DNA from: Bimuria novae-zelandiae CBS 107.79
Taxonomy: Eukaryota; Ascomycota; Dothideomycetes; Pleosporales; Didymosphaeriaceae
Assembly (NCBI GenBank): GCA_010015655.1
Contig: ML976748.1
Coordinates: 48,308 to 112,307 of the forward strand
Reading direction: 5' to 3'
Length of the DNA: 64,000 nt
Part shown: piece after piece, positions 23,219 to 34,234 of the stretch
How positions within the stretch are numbered: the first letter of the stretch is position 1
Layout of the letters: each line of letters begins with the position of its first letter
Notes under the pieces: generated by a model
Databases searched by the model: none
What the model was told of the DNA's origin: nothing
The model's input: the letters and a program-made list of their open reading frames with translations, nothing else
Position numbers and translations under genes: made by a program

Positions 23219-24121
23219 ATGGCTACAACCACAGCAAGATCGCGCTCCCCCTCGGGCTACCCAGACCCTACGCCCATCAACCTCGACCGGTTGCTTTCCA
23301 GACTAGAACACACGGTCCTCGTCGAACCCTCCCCTGAGCTCCGCAAGTCGAGATACACGCGGGCGAAAGCCAGTGCGAACATCGAATACGCGCGCACGCT
23401 CCTGCTCAATCTGGAGCACTCGGCATCCTCGCTACCCTCTAAATCGAAGAAGTCGGCGCTACAAAAAGATCTACAGACCAAGCGCGAGCTCATAAAGCAG
23501 CTAAACCAGCGTCTCTACGAACTAGATCAGCTCAACGACTCGGATACAGAGGGCTCGGCGGACTCAGAAGACGAGGAAGAGGACAATTTCCCCTCGTATG
23601 CCCCACGCAAGGCAACAGAAGCAGGGCTCGAGGTCAACACAGGCGGCGGAGATGGCAACGAGGCGCTCCAGAACGCTGCAAGAGGCCTTACAAATGAGCT
23701 ACGGCGGCGAGGAGGGGCACAGGACGCAGACGTGACGGCGACAGGCAACTCGCTATTCCCGTCAAAAGCGAAGACGACCACGGGCGATTCGTCTGCGCAT
23801 ACGGACGCTGTTCTGTCGAACCACCGCAGCGAGCAGGAGTCGCTGGAGACGAGCCTCCTCGACATGGCGAAGCAGCTGAAGCAGCAGTCGCTGCACTTCA
23901 GCCAGACATTGGAAGGAGACAAAAGCGTTGTTGATCGCGCTGTGTCAGGGCTCGACAGAAACGCGCTAGGCATGGAGGCAGCGGGCCAGAGAATGAGCAC
24001 GTTGCGGAGAATGACCGAAGGCAGGGGCTGGTGGGATCGCATGAAGCTCTACGCCATGATTTTTGGGTTATGGGTCTTCGCCTTTCTGATCGTCTTCATA
24101 GGGCCAAAGGTCAGGTTCTAG
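23219..24121 (+). CDS. use1: Use1-type SNARE of the endoplasmic reticulum
   Basis: Single-exon gene of 300 residues. The ATG at 23219 begins MATTTARSRSPSG; an upstream GTG-initiated extension was not used because eukaryotic starts are ATG. Residues 15-120 (INLDRLLSRLEHTVL, KASANIEYARTLLLNLEHS, QTKRELIKQLNQRLYEL) form the Use1 N-terminal helical part. An acidic linker follows. A SNARE-like heptad region carries an Asp layer residue in the RSEQESLETSLLDMAKQLKQ to VDRAVSGLDRN stretch. A single C-terminal membrane anchor (LYAMIFGLWVFAFLIVFIGP) is followed by KVRF. Use1 acts with Sec20, Ufe1 and Sec22 in COPI-dependent Golgi-to-ER retrograde fusion. Family identity rests on this layout. Confidence 0.88.
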   Translation: MATTTARSRSPSGYPDPTPINLDRLLSRLEHTVLVEPSPELRKSRYTRAKASANIEYARTLLLNLEHSASSLPSKSKKSALQKDLQTKRELIKQLNQRLYELDQLNDSDTEGSADSEDEEEDNFPSYAPRKATEAGLEVNTGGGDGNEALQNAARGLTNELRRRGGAQDADVTATGNSLFPSKAKTTTGDSSAHTDAVLSNHRSEQESLETSLLDMAKQLKQQSLHFSQTLEGDKSVVDRAVSGLDRNALGMEAAGQRMSTLRRMTEGRGWWDRMKLYAMIFGLWVFAFLIVFIGPKVRF

Positions 24122-24414
24122 GCGTGCACCCAAAGGTCGATCAAGTGGCAGTTTCATGAAACCAGCGCGAGCAGAGAACAGCATACACGGCGTTGTACAG
24201 ATACCCAATTCACACATCTTATCAGCTGGCAATTCGAGCTGTCTCCCAATGTGCTCGTTGATCCCACCGATCTAGACCCTGCACGATCTAGGTTCTCCAT
24301 CTCTTGGCATCATCGATCTTGTGCTTGTTTTGGCCAGCCCTACGAGGAACAGCATAGCAACAGCAAACATTCTTTACTCTCTACACCAGCTCGCTCATTA
24401 ATTAATCGCTCAAC

Positions 24415-25242
24415 ATGGCTATGGAAATGATGCAATTGGGCTCTCGCGGTACGCCAAAGTCTCGCAGCCAACCTTCTCCACCTACAGCGCACCACTCCAA
24501 GATCTCCAACTGACACCCTCCAGCCCTCAACCACTCCTCCTCCGACACCGAAGCCGAGTACGACCGCCTCCGTGATCTCGCGCGCCAAGAAGCCGCGAAA
24601 CGTTCCTCGTGCTTCGACCGCGCGCACCAAGCGTACGAGGCCGGCGACGGTGCGCGCGCCCACGAGCTCAGCGAAGAAGGCAAGCGCCATGCCGCGCAAA
24701 TGGACGCCTACAACCGGCAAGCGCGCGACTTCATCTTCCGCGAGAACAACGCCGACGGCCGCGTCGCGTCCGACACGGTCGACCTGCACGGGCTGTTCGT
24801 CGAGGAAGCTGAGGACGTGCTGGAAGAGCGCATCAAGGCCGCGCGCAGCCAGGGGCAGACGCACCTGCACGTTATCGTCGGCAAGGGCAACCATTCGCGC
24901 GGCCATGTGCAGAAGATTAAGCCCCGCGTTGAGCAGGTGTGTCGCGAGTTGGGCTTGCAGTACGCGACGGAGGAGAATGAGGGGAGGATCTATGTTAATT
25001 TGCAGGGCGGCAAGGTCGATGGGATGCCGCCGCCACCCCAGGCGCCGAGCTATGGCGGGTATCCGGGGCAGCATGGCGGGCAGCAGCAGCAGCAGCCGCA
25101 TGGTGGCGGTCATCAACAGCACGGCGGGCAGCATGGTGGTGGACACCAGCAGCAGAACCAGAACGATGAGATGGAGGAGATGGTTAAGAAGGGGCTGCCG
25201 AAGCTGTTTAGGGCGCTTAAGAGTTGCTGTGTCGTTATGTAG
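24415..25242 (+). CDS. Smr-domain protein with C-terminal CaaX box
   Basis: Exons 24415-24448 and 24524-25242, intron 24449-24523 (GTACGC...CTCCAG); 250 residues. A DUF1771-like helical segment (about 20-85: EYDRLRDLARQEAAKRSSC, AYEAGDGARAHELSEEGK, FRENN) precedes the Smr domain (about 90-170) with its hallmarks VDLHGLFVEEAEDVL and HVIVGKGNHSRG. A Gln/His/Gly-rich low-complexity stretch (about 180-225) follows. The last residues are KSCCVVM: CVVM fits a CaaX prenylation box and the extra Cys a palmitoylation site, so the protein may be membrane attached. Smr domains are nucleic-acid-binding or nicking modules; the target here is unknown. An antisense 318-codon frame over this gene is a shadow. 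Confidence 0.9.
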
Positions 25243-26462
25243 GGATGGAGGATGCGCGGTGGAATGATACCCAGGGTGAGGTTTTAGCCTCTGCATGTAG
25301 CACTTTGTATACTATGGCTATGGTATTTGCATTTGTTTGAAGCGATATTTGCCTGAGTGCTGGTAGTTGCGCACATAAATTTTGGTTTGTGTGATGTATA
25401 GGTGTGTTGCGATTGTGCTGGCGGGTTCCTTGCTGCGTCGATGCTCCATCTTGCTCATACTCCTTGATGACACCCATGGATGACGAGCTAATCGGCCACA
25501 CGTTACACATGCTTTGCCAACGTCTTCGATTTGGTCCGGCGTGTGTTCAGACAAGTGACTGTAATCGCGAGGACTACTTTAAGTGGACAGTACCTCGCAC
25601 TCGTACTGCCCTACCACAAGGTTTCTTGTCATGAGATTCTGTCGAATATTCGACGAATGTCTGTGTCAGAAGACGGAGCCGGCCCAGTCCGTGAGCGGCG
25701 CTCAGCGACGCGTACTCGTGTAGATGAGGCATTCAATACACTGGCAACACACAAACGGTGGGCAACCGATATAAAATCCTCCTAGAATCCGGGATTGACT
25801 CGCTATAGACAGCCATTGTCTGGGAGGCCCATGCGGCGACCCAACGGGTAGCTTTTGTGTGCTGCCTACACGAGTGCCTCACATCCCCAAAATATATTTC
25901 CGGGTAGAGTAATTGCTCTCGCGAATTTACATACCTATTTCTCTGGAGGGGTGAATTTCATCAGCTCGGACTCTCGATTCGATGAAGTCCTAGAGAAACA
26001 GATTGGCTTTTTATTACCCAGCTTTCCTTACAAATATTGGAAGCTTAAAGCATCCGTATTTATGAACAGTCCGTCTGTCGCAAAAGCAAAGTGAGGGGTT
26101 GGTAGAACATCTGAAGCTTACATATCCTGAATCACCAATGTATCGATTGAACACCGTTGGCGCCCTCATTAGTTAATGACTTCAAGATGCCCCAATGGAG
26201 CCTGTTCGATTAACAATACATCCATTCTGAGTTGCACAGAATCAATGATCATCATAGATGTGCCAGTACCGTGAGTCCGGCACCACGCTAGCAATATGAA
26301 CGGGCGCCGCCTACCATGTTTTCATCGTCCCGGACACACCTCCTTCCCACATGCGCTTCCACCATCCAAGCCACTGTGACTGCTACCATCTCAATCGCAA
26401 TTATTCGATTTCTACCTACTGAACATCCCCTACGTCCAGCCTTATAAACGCACTCTGTTTCC
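25243..26462. other. Intergenic region
   Basis: About 1.2 kb with only short, overlapping, unrecognised frames. No repeat or RNA gene seen. Confidence 0.4.
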
Positions 26463-27553
26463 ATGCCTTCGCATACTGTCACCACCGTGGACCTACTGCA
26501 CCACTCGCGCAGCTGGTTTCGCAAGGGTAACAGCAAGGGCCCTCAAGTAGCCGTGAACGCGTCAGAAGTACCGCGTCCGTCCAGTAGCGGATCAGTTATA
26601 CGGAATGTCTTCACGGGCTGGAAACACCATGTCAGTCTTGCTTCAACGCACTCAGCACGTCTTAGCTTATATAGACATAGACAAAACATACCCCTGGCTC
26701 TTCCTCCCGAAACCTCGCATCTGAAGCCATTTCAGAGGATACCGAACTACCGGCACAGTCGTCAACACTGGCATATAACGACCATCATCGATTGCGCACA
26801 GGTCCAGAGTATGCATCCACAACTCAGCCGCCTCCGAAACCAATCCAGCAGACTACATCCAATTCCACTAATCCAAAAACTGCTGTCACAACTGCTTCCC
26901 CGCCGAAGGGAAAGCTATCCCGGAAGGCATCCCGCTTAGACATACTGCGCGCCTGGAAAAAGGACCCAATCGACCTCCTCGCAGACGTGAGGGAAGACAT
27001 CCAAGTAACCACCAACATGATCGAGTCAAAGACCTGGTGTCCGCGAATCAAACAGAAGCCGTCCTCCCTCAGCCTAGGTGAGCTCGTCGCCCACGATAAA
27101 ATCAGCCCCGACACAAGGGAGCTCTTCCAGGGTGGGTTGAAGGAATTCCAAGAATGGAAGAAGGAAGAGGAGGCGAAGCAGAAGAGGGAAGAGGAGGAGA
27201 GGAAGGAGGGGACGAAGATGGAAGAGACGTTCGAGGTTGCTGAGTCGAAGACCGTGCGTTACCGATGCGAACGTCTGGCACCTGTTCAGCCAGACATGAA
27301 GCCACGACGCCCGCTGGATCTGCGGGCGCAGTTCCTTGTGCCGGCTGCGCCTTTTGCAGAGGGCACTAGCCTTCATGAGGAGGGCTCGGTTTCCTCAAGT
27401 GGAGCAACAATGCCGATTGGGCGTCTCCATATACGACGCTCGATCATGGATCGAACGCGCGCTGCGTTCTTTGCGGAACAAGTCCCTGAGATGGGAGACG
27501 TAAAGAAATGGGACAGTGCGCAAACGAGTGTACGAGACTCCCAAGATACGTAA
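26463..27553 (+). CDS. Hypothetical fungal protein, Lys/Glu-rich
   Basis: Two exons: 26463-26630 and 26681-27553; intron 26631-26680 (GTCAGT...CATAG), phase 0, joining FTGWKHH to TKHTPGSSSRNLASE; 346 residues. The first half is Ser/Thr/Pro-rich. The middle has a conserved-looking block (RKASRLDILRAWKKDPIDLL, DVREDIQVTTNMIESKTWC) and a charged coiled-coil-like run EWKKEEEAKQKREEEERKE. The C-terminus holds RRPLDLRAQFLVPAAPF and a basic RLHIRRSIMDRTRAAFF. No signal peptide or membrane helix. Correct exon phases and the end stop support a gene. I do not recognise the family. Confidence 0.7.
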
Positions 27554-28637
27554 TCTGTGTTGTCTTGGAATTAGTGGGGGGATCGATCACGAAAGGGGAT
27601 ACCCGGGGCGCTGAATATGTTGGCAGTTGGTCGCGTTCTTAAGGCCTTTATGAATACCCTTGACGTTGCAAGTACGAGTGCTGCGCTATGAGCAATAATA
27701 TAATATTCGTCTTCCATGCATACACCATTCTTGAGATTCCAGAGCCCTGTGTCTACTCATAAATTGTGAGTTCTGGGCATGGAACACTTCTGCCATGATG
27801 TGCCGCTGTCCGCACCCTTGTAGGATATGCGCACTCATTGCGAGTTTCTTTTACGAACTACAAGGAAGATTGGAAACACAAATTGGCAGGTGTGAAAGAG
27901 CTAAGATAAATTTCAGTGTAATCTGCATGACCTACCAGCAGTGGAAGCTCCGGCGCAGGCTCAATCGAAGTTGCATCGTCGTGGTGTTGCACATGCGGGG
28001 AAGTCGATCTCCTGCAAAACAAGCTTTTCTTTTATCGTCCTGAACAGATCATGCTAACCGAAATCAGCGCGGGGGGTATCTTCAAGAACGAACATCAATC
28101 ACCCCTTTCTCAGGCGCGGAAAATGACAAAGCCTGCTCTTCTAATAGTTTCAAACAAGGCTATTCTGTTCAGTCAGGCCTTCAATCACGCGCGAGAGATC
28201 TTCAGCGATCCCCTTGCATTGCAAGCGCTTAGCCGGTTCCGAACCGCACGAGAAACATCCCTAGCCGCCACAAGGCAGGATCGACGACCCAATTCGGAGC
28301 GGAAAAACAGCACCCGATGTTAACCCTTGTCCATCAGACCTTCATCCAAATCTCCGAATGCGGCAAGCCTCTCCAACAGTTCGTCTCGAGAGCTTCCCCA
28401 ACAAATCATGGACGCGCTCGTGACAACCTGTAAGAAAGCCAAACCTTGCACCCTAGATCTCACCCCATGGCATGCCTGACCGCGGCAGTGGGAACCGCAG
28501 CAGGGCGTTAAACATTAAGATCTCCGTTTCGTTTCTGTTCTGGGCGAGTGAGAGCTAAGCCATGATCGTTTTCAGTCGAGTATATAGGCCAGGCGTGGAC
28601 CGCGAGCAATAGCACGGCCGCATTCAACTTCAACGTA
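27554..28637. other. Intergenic region, GH31 promoter side
   Basis: About 1.1 kb; frames at 27795-28323 lack any motif. The last part serves as promoter of the alpha-glucosidase. Confidence 0.4.
28581..28586 (+). promoter_or_regulatory. TATA-like box upstream of GH31 gene
   Basis: TATATA about 50 bp ahead of the ATG at 28638, in the usual fungal core-promoter range. Placement is by position and motif only. Confidence 0.4.
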
Positions 28638-31519
28638 ATGCCCGCATCCATGTCGGTCTTTCGGAAATGGCTGCTTCTAGGGTCTGCGCTCGTGCAATGG
28701 ACGCAGTCGGCGCCGCTGAGAAGAGCGGACGATTGCCCGGGGTATCAGGCGAGCAATGTACAGAAGACGGATGGGAGGATTACGGCGGATTTGACACTTG
28801 CGGGCGCGGAGTGTAATGTGTATGGGACAGACCTACGTGATTTGAAGTTTGAGGCTTCCTACCAGACCGGTAAGCCATTACATTGAAAGTGTCTCGGCGA
28901 TTTATTCCGAGATATGCGGCAGGCATGACTGATATCTGCTTCGTTGTCGATTCCTGCAGGGGATACGTCTGCTAATACGTGCTAGACTCACGCCTCCATG
29001 TAATCATCTACGACAAAGATGAGCAAGTGTATCAAGTGCCGGAGTTCGTTCTACCGCGACCTACAGGTTCAATCACATCGGGCCAATCGCAGGTGGAAGT
29101 CACAATTGAAGAGTCGCCCTTCTCGTTTACAGTGACAAGAAAAGCTACTGAGGAAGTCATCTTTACCACGAAAGACTCTCAGATTGTCTTTGAAGACCAA
29201 TACATCCGTCTGAGGACTGCATTACCAGAAGACCCATACTTGTATGGCCTCGGGGAACATACCGATCCACTGAGACTACCGACCACCGACTATATCCGCA
29301 CAATGTGGAATCGCGACGCAGGTGGTGTTCCCCAGAAATCGAACCTCTATGGACAGCACCCTGTCTACTTCGAGCGCCGTGACGATTACTCTCATGGAGT
29401 GATTCTTCTCAACTCGAACGGAATGGACATCTTAATCGATAACGATAATGGGCAGTATTTGGAATACAACACTGTGGGTGGAGTCATCGACCTTTACTTC
29501 TTGGCCGGGCCATCAGCTATGGACGTCGCGCGGGAATATAGCGAAATCACTGGCAGAGCAGCCATGATGCCATACTGGGGCCTTGGCTTCCACCAGTGCA
29601 GGTTCGGATACAAGAGCGCGGATGAAGTCGCAGCGGTGGTGGCCAACTACAGCGCCGCTAACATTCCTTTGGGTACGACTGTCACTATATTACTGGGAAT
29701 ATGATATGCTGACAGGAGCCACAGAAACCATGTGGACAGATATCGATTACATGGATAGCTACAAGGTCTTTACGCTCGGTGAGAACTTTCCAATCGACAA
29801 GATGCGCAGTCTAGTTTCGGATTTGCATGCAAACGATCAGCACTACATTGTCATGGTGGACCCTGCTGTGGCTTACCAGGACTACGATGCATTCAATAAG
29901 GGAAAAGATGCCGACATCTTTATGAAGAACGGGGACGGGTCTATTTACCAAGGCGTCGTCTGGCCGGGTGTTACCGCATTCCCTGACTGGTTCCACGAGA
30001 AAACGCAAGACTACTGGAACAATGAGTTTGCGACGTTCTTCGACAAAGATACAGGCGTGGACATTGACGCGCTGTGGATCGATATGAACGAGCCAAGTAA
30101 CTTCTGCGAGTGGCCATGCGACAACGCGGGTTCTTCCGCGAAGAAGAGGAGCATCGAGACCCGGCAAGAAAGCGGTTCGAAGAAGGGTCTTCCGAATAGG
30201 GACCTCTTGGGTCCGAAGTATCAGATCCACAATGAATTTGGTGTGCTAAGCAACAAGACTGCTCGGACAGATATCATCCATCAAGACGGTTGGGCGGAGT
30301 ATGGTAAGTTTAATTGTCGCATTTGTTCCATTTGCAAACCGGCACTGACAATTTTCTGTTTGTCAGATACGCACAATCTTTATGGCACGATGATGAGCAA
30401 GACCAGCCAGAAGGCAATGCTTGCACGTCGACCTGGGCTACGGCCCATGGTCATCACACGGTCCACGTACCCGGGTGCCGGCACGTATGTCGGCCATTGG
30501 CTAGGCGACAACATCTCGGCCTGGGATCAGTACATTGTCTCCATCCGCCATCTCTTACAGTTCGTTTCCATCTTCCAAATCCCAATGGTGAGTTTGGCGA
30601 AATTCAACCACCCCCAATGTTGGTTAACGAACATTGTAGGCTGGCGCAGATGTCTGCGGTTTCCTTGCGGATACGACCGAAAGCCTGTGCGCTCGTTGGA
30701 CAACACTGGGAGCCTTCTATCCATTTTACCGGAACCACAACGTCGACGGAGCAATCTCTCAGGAAGCATACCGCTGGGAGAGCGTCGCGACGGCGGCACG
30801 CAAAGCGATTGATCTCCGCTACCGCCTGCTGGACTACATCTACACCGCCATGTACCTCCAGACCAAAGACGGAACACCCATGCTCGCTCCAGTCTGGTAT
30901 ATTCAATACTATCCTGCCTTTCTTCCCCGCTTTGCTAATCCCGTCAACTAGGATGCACTACTCCAACGACCCCGCAACCCTCGCCATCGACACCCAGTTT
31001 TTCTTCGGCTCTGCCCTCCTCGTGTCCCCCGTCACCGAACAAGGCTCCGACTCGGTGACGTTTTACCTGCCTAACGACATCTTCTGGGACTTCCACACAC
31101 TGAAACGCGTCACGCCGACAGCCACCCAGACTACCTACTCCGGCCTCGATACCAGCGATATCCCCGTGCATATCAAGTGCCGCAATATTGTCCCTATGCG
31201 TGTTGCTAGTGCGAACACCACAACCGCACTACGCGCTCAAGACTTCGAGCTTATTGTCGCACCGAATGGGGATGATAGGGCGTGGGGCAGGCTGTACTTG
31301 GACGACGGTGTGAGTCTGGAGCAAGAGGCGACGAGCGAGATTGAATTCACGTATGATGGAGGGAAACTGAAGATGGACGGGACGTTCGGGTACGATGCAG
31401 GCGTGGGGATAAAGACGGTGACTGTGTTGGGAGACGGCGATGCGGTGAAGTATGAGTTGAATGAGAGGCTAGATAGAGCTTGGGAGCATGATGTTAAGGA
31501 TCTGAAGAAGAGCAGTTAG
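28638..31519 (+). CDS. Secreted GH31 alpha-glucosidase
   Basis: Hydrolyses terminal alpha-1,4-linked glucose from maltose and malto-oligosaccharides outside the cell. Six exons: 28638-28869, 28986-29672, 29725-30303, 30367-30587, 30640-30896, 30952-31519; all introns GT-AG and in phase, giving about 847 residues. An N-terminal signal ([18 protein letters not shown]) follows the second Met at 28650, which may be the true start. GH31 blocks in order: [44 protein letters not shown], the nucleophile motif [30 protein letters not shown], and [20 protein letters not shown]. The C-terminal beta domain ends [16 protein letters not shown]-glycosylation sequons are present (for example NKT). No broken motif was found. 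Carbon-catabolite control is usual for such genes but no site is certain here. Confidence 0.95.
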
Positions 31520-31790
31520 GCAGTAGGAGTTGGAAAGGAAAAATAAAGCTACCTGGTGGTGGATTGAACCCCGGTCGTTGTAGAGATCCGCATAAAGGTT
31601 TACTTCACAAATTGTCCGATTCTTCGAGGAATACACACCTTGAATGGGATCAACAACAAATGGGGACAGTGCTAGCGCGAGATGCATGTGGGGCTCCTAG
31701 GTAGGGCACAAGTCACGTTACCCAACCACACCCGCATACAAAAAGACCGACGCCCCCAGGCTCTAGTAGCACCCAAAAGACAAAAAACTC
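31520..31790. other. Intergenic region
   Basis: GGTGGATTGAACCCC at about 31558-31575 looks like a tRNA T-arm fragment but the stem does not pair; no gene called. Confidence 0.35.
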
Positions 31791-31900
31791 AGCCCGACGT
31801 GGGGGTCGAACCCACAACCTTGAGATCGCGCTGTAACTCGTGTTATTCAGAACGTAAATACCTAAGAGTCTCACGCTCTACCGATTGAGCTAGCCGGGCT
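31791..31900 (-). tRNA. tRNA-Lys(CTT) with 36-nt intron
   Basis: Reverse strand folds as a cloverleaf. The acceptor 5' end AGCCCGG pairs with the 3' end, the D arm is GCTCAATCGGTAGAGC, and the anticodon stem TGAGA...TCTCA carries loop CTCTTAA with anticodon CTT. The T arm is TGTGGGTTCGACCCCCACG. Exons 31900-31863 and 31826-31791; the intron 31862-31827 is at the standard position one base after the anticodon. A run of six T follows the 3' end on the coding strand, a Pol III terminator. Confidence 0.95.
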
Positions 31901-32618
31901 TTTTTCTGCTTTGATGGGAGACGTCACCCAAGAAGTGTACATGTACCTGATGAGAATTTAGAGAACACTGTGGATTAATGTTTGTGTCTTAAGACGGGTT
32001 CTGCATTGAGTATGCGATGCGGTGGAGGTGCGTCAAGACCTCCGAGGTGAAAATTTCGATCTTGAACGTGTTTTGCCGCGGGATATCGCGACGAAGGACA
32101 TCTGGAACATAGTGTATTCTTACAGACGCGATACCGCGCTGGATAATAAATAGGTGGCCGACTATAAAACTGCTTCTTATGGTATGGACAAGATTGGAAG
32201 GAATGTAAATAATTAGCTGCGAACTCTACGACCGTTCCTAACATCCACACACAGCCGCAACGACCGTACTATTATCCATCTTATATGCCCCAGTTCTGTT
32301 GTACCAGTCTTCTCTATAGTACAATTAAAACCTCCTATTTTGAGAAAGTGATAATGATATCAAAAATTTGGTATGCACCATTACGCCTACACCCTCACGA
32401 AAAGAGATCATAGCCTACAATTCAACCTGCACAACACACAATCGTAAATAGGTTAAAAAAAGGAATACTCCGGCGGGTAACTAAACCCCCATACTCTAAC
32501 GATTGTCGAAAACTTCGTGAACTACATACACTACAGCTACATAGGAAGAAAAAAAATGCGTCGCTCCTACCATAATAACTCTTGCACAAAAGGACTGCAC
32601 AAAGGCAAAAAATTAAAG
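31901..32618. other. Intergenic region between tRNA genes
   Basis: About 700 bp, slightly AT-rich; no gene recognised. Confidence 0.45.
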
Positions 32619-32706
32619 CTCTCCGACGGGGAATCGAACCCCGGTCTCCCGCGCTCGTTATCTTGCGATTGACAAGCGGAAATCATGACCACTAGACCAT
32701 CGAAGA
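32619..32706 (-). tRNA. tRNA-Asp(GTC) with 16-nt intron
   Basis: Acceptor TCTTCGA pairs with TCGGAGA. The D arm contains TAGTGGTCA, and the anticodon stem-loop is TCCGC TTGTCAC GCGGG after removal of a 16-nt insert right after position 37, giving anticodon GTC. The T arm is CCGGGGTTCGATTCCCCG. The discriminator base is G at 32619 and TTTTTT follows as a Pol III terminator. Confidence 0.93.
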
Positions 32707-33200
32707 TTGAGGCTCTGATGAGCCGATGGTGTTGCTTACTGATGTGATGGGAATAGGTTCAAAAGTAAATTATATATAATTGACACTAAATTGGGCGAAG
32801 AGGACAGACGACAGCACAGGAACTGGTGCTTATACTATTGTGTTGTGTGTGGTGGGGTAAACGAAGTGGTGCCAGGGACGGATTAGCGGCCGCGGAACCC
32901 GTCCTCTACACATTATCTCGAGAACCTGGTACTGAAACCACTTAGTTGCCATCAGTACAAGTTATAAGTACGGCTACAACAGGCAAATTCTCCCTAGCGT
33001 CCGTAGGGACCTACCCCGATTTGATTCCTGAACAGAAAGAATTATGCGTTATTGTTTTAGGTACAAGCTTCGCTATGCGAAAGTCTCTACGCAAACGTGG
33101 TATCCCCCTCGCCGCGCAACTTCCCGCGAAGCCTTAAAGTGTGCCGAAACTCCCACTCATGCCGCTAATGCATCGGAGCAAAGAATTCAACAACTATCAA
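32707..33200. other. Intergenic region
   Basis: No gene recognised; short unrelated frames only. Confidence 0.4.
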
Positions 33201-34234
33201 TCACGCGTCCTCGATATACCCTCTCCCTCCAGCCTGCCGATCAAATTCCATCAACTCGTCCAACCCACACACCTTGAACAAATCCCTCGGTCCCCACCTC
33301 TTCCCATCCTTCTCCGGGCTCTGCACCTCTCCCTCGTCGAACAATTGCCTGCACGCATTCGTCACAGCTGGATATACCACCTCAAGCGCTAAGATCGGGT
33401 ATATCGCAATTTTGTATCCAATCTCTCTCGCTTCTTTCACGCTGAAGCTCGGTGACACGCCGGCAGGAACGTTGTTGAACAGACAAGACGTAGGCGCAAG
33501 ATCACGGGTGAGGTTCTCAGCTTCCTCCCGCGTTGTTACGCCCTCGAGGAACGCGACCTCCGCGCCTGCAGAGATAGCGGCGCGGAGCCTCTTCAGCGCC
33601 TCGTCGTAGCCCTCACCCGCGAGTGCGTCTGTTCGTGCGATGATCACAATGTCGCCGCCACTTTGCTGCCTGGCCATTACCGCGGCGCGGATCCTGCTGA
33701 CGAATTCGTCTGTGTCGACGAGCTGCTTGCCTTTGAGGTGGCCGCAGCGCTTCGTGACGACTTGGTCTTCGAGGTGGAGCCCTGCGACACCGGCGCGAAT
33801 GTACGTAATCACTGTATGGGCGACCATGAGAGTGGAACCATATCCTGTGTCTGCGTCTGCGATGAGAGGAGTGAGGGGTGAGACCGCGGCGAGCATGGAG
33901 GCGTTGGCGACCATGTCTGGCATGGTAGCCAGGCCCATATCCGGCATTCCGAGGCGCGACATTGTGGTTCCTGCGCCGGTCTATGGCCATGCCGTTAGTA
34001 TACCGTTTCTCTTCACGAGGGTCTTGGGAATAGAGAGCAGACAAATGGTGGACCGCGTACCATGTACAGACATTCCGCGCCTTCTTGCAACGCAATACGC
34101 GCTGTGTAGCCATCGTACACGCCAGGACACACAATGAACTTGTCCGGATCTGACAGCATAGCCCTCAGCTTCTGCACCGCGCTCAGCGGCTTCTCTCCAC
34201 TGGGTCCCAACATCCTGCCGCAGATATATCCCAC
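33201..34234 (-). CDS. Isocitrate lyase/PEP-mutase superfamily enzyme
   Basis: Two exons: 34234-34061 and 33980-33201; intron 34060-33981 (GTACGC...CATAG), phase 0, joining ALQEGAECLYM to TGAGTTMSRLG; 317 residues. Superfamily signatures are FIVCPGVYDGYTARIA, the Mg-binding ADADTGYG, the GLHLEDQVVTKRCGHLKGK loop (K-x-CGH, catalytic Cys) and IARTDALAGEG. Members cleave or rearrange C-C or C-P bonds of oxaloacetate-like acids: oxaloacetase, methylisocitrate-lyase-like enzymes, carboxyPEP mutases and dimethylmalate lyases. The exact substrate cannot be fixed from motifs. A mitochondrial presequence is not apparent. Confidence 0.9.

Noticed and set aside
24340..25296. 318-codon minus-strand open frame
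   Set aside because: Antisense shadow of the Smr-domain gene; its Leu/Val/Arg-rich text mirrors the GC-rich codons opposite.
31555..31580. T-arm-like GGGGTTCAATCC on the minus strand
   Set aside because: The stem does not pair and there is no cloverleaf around it.
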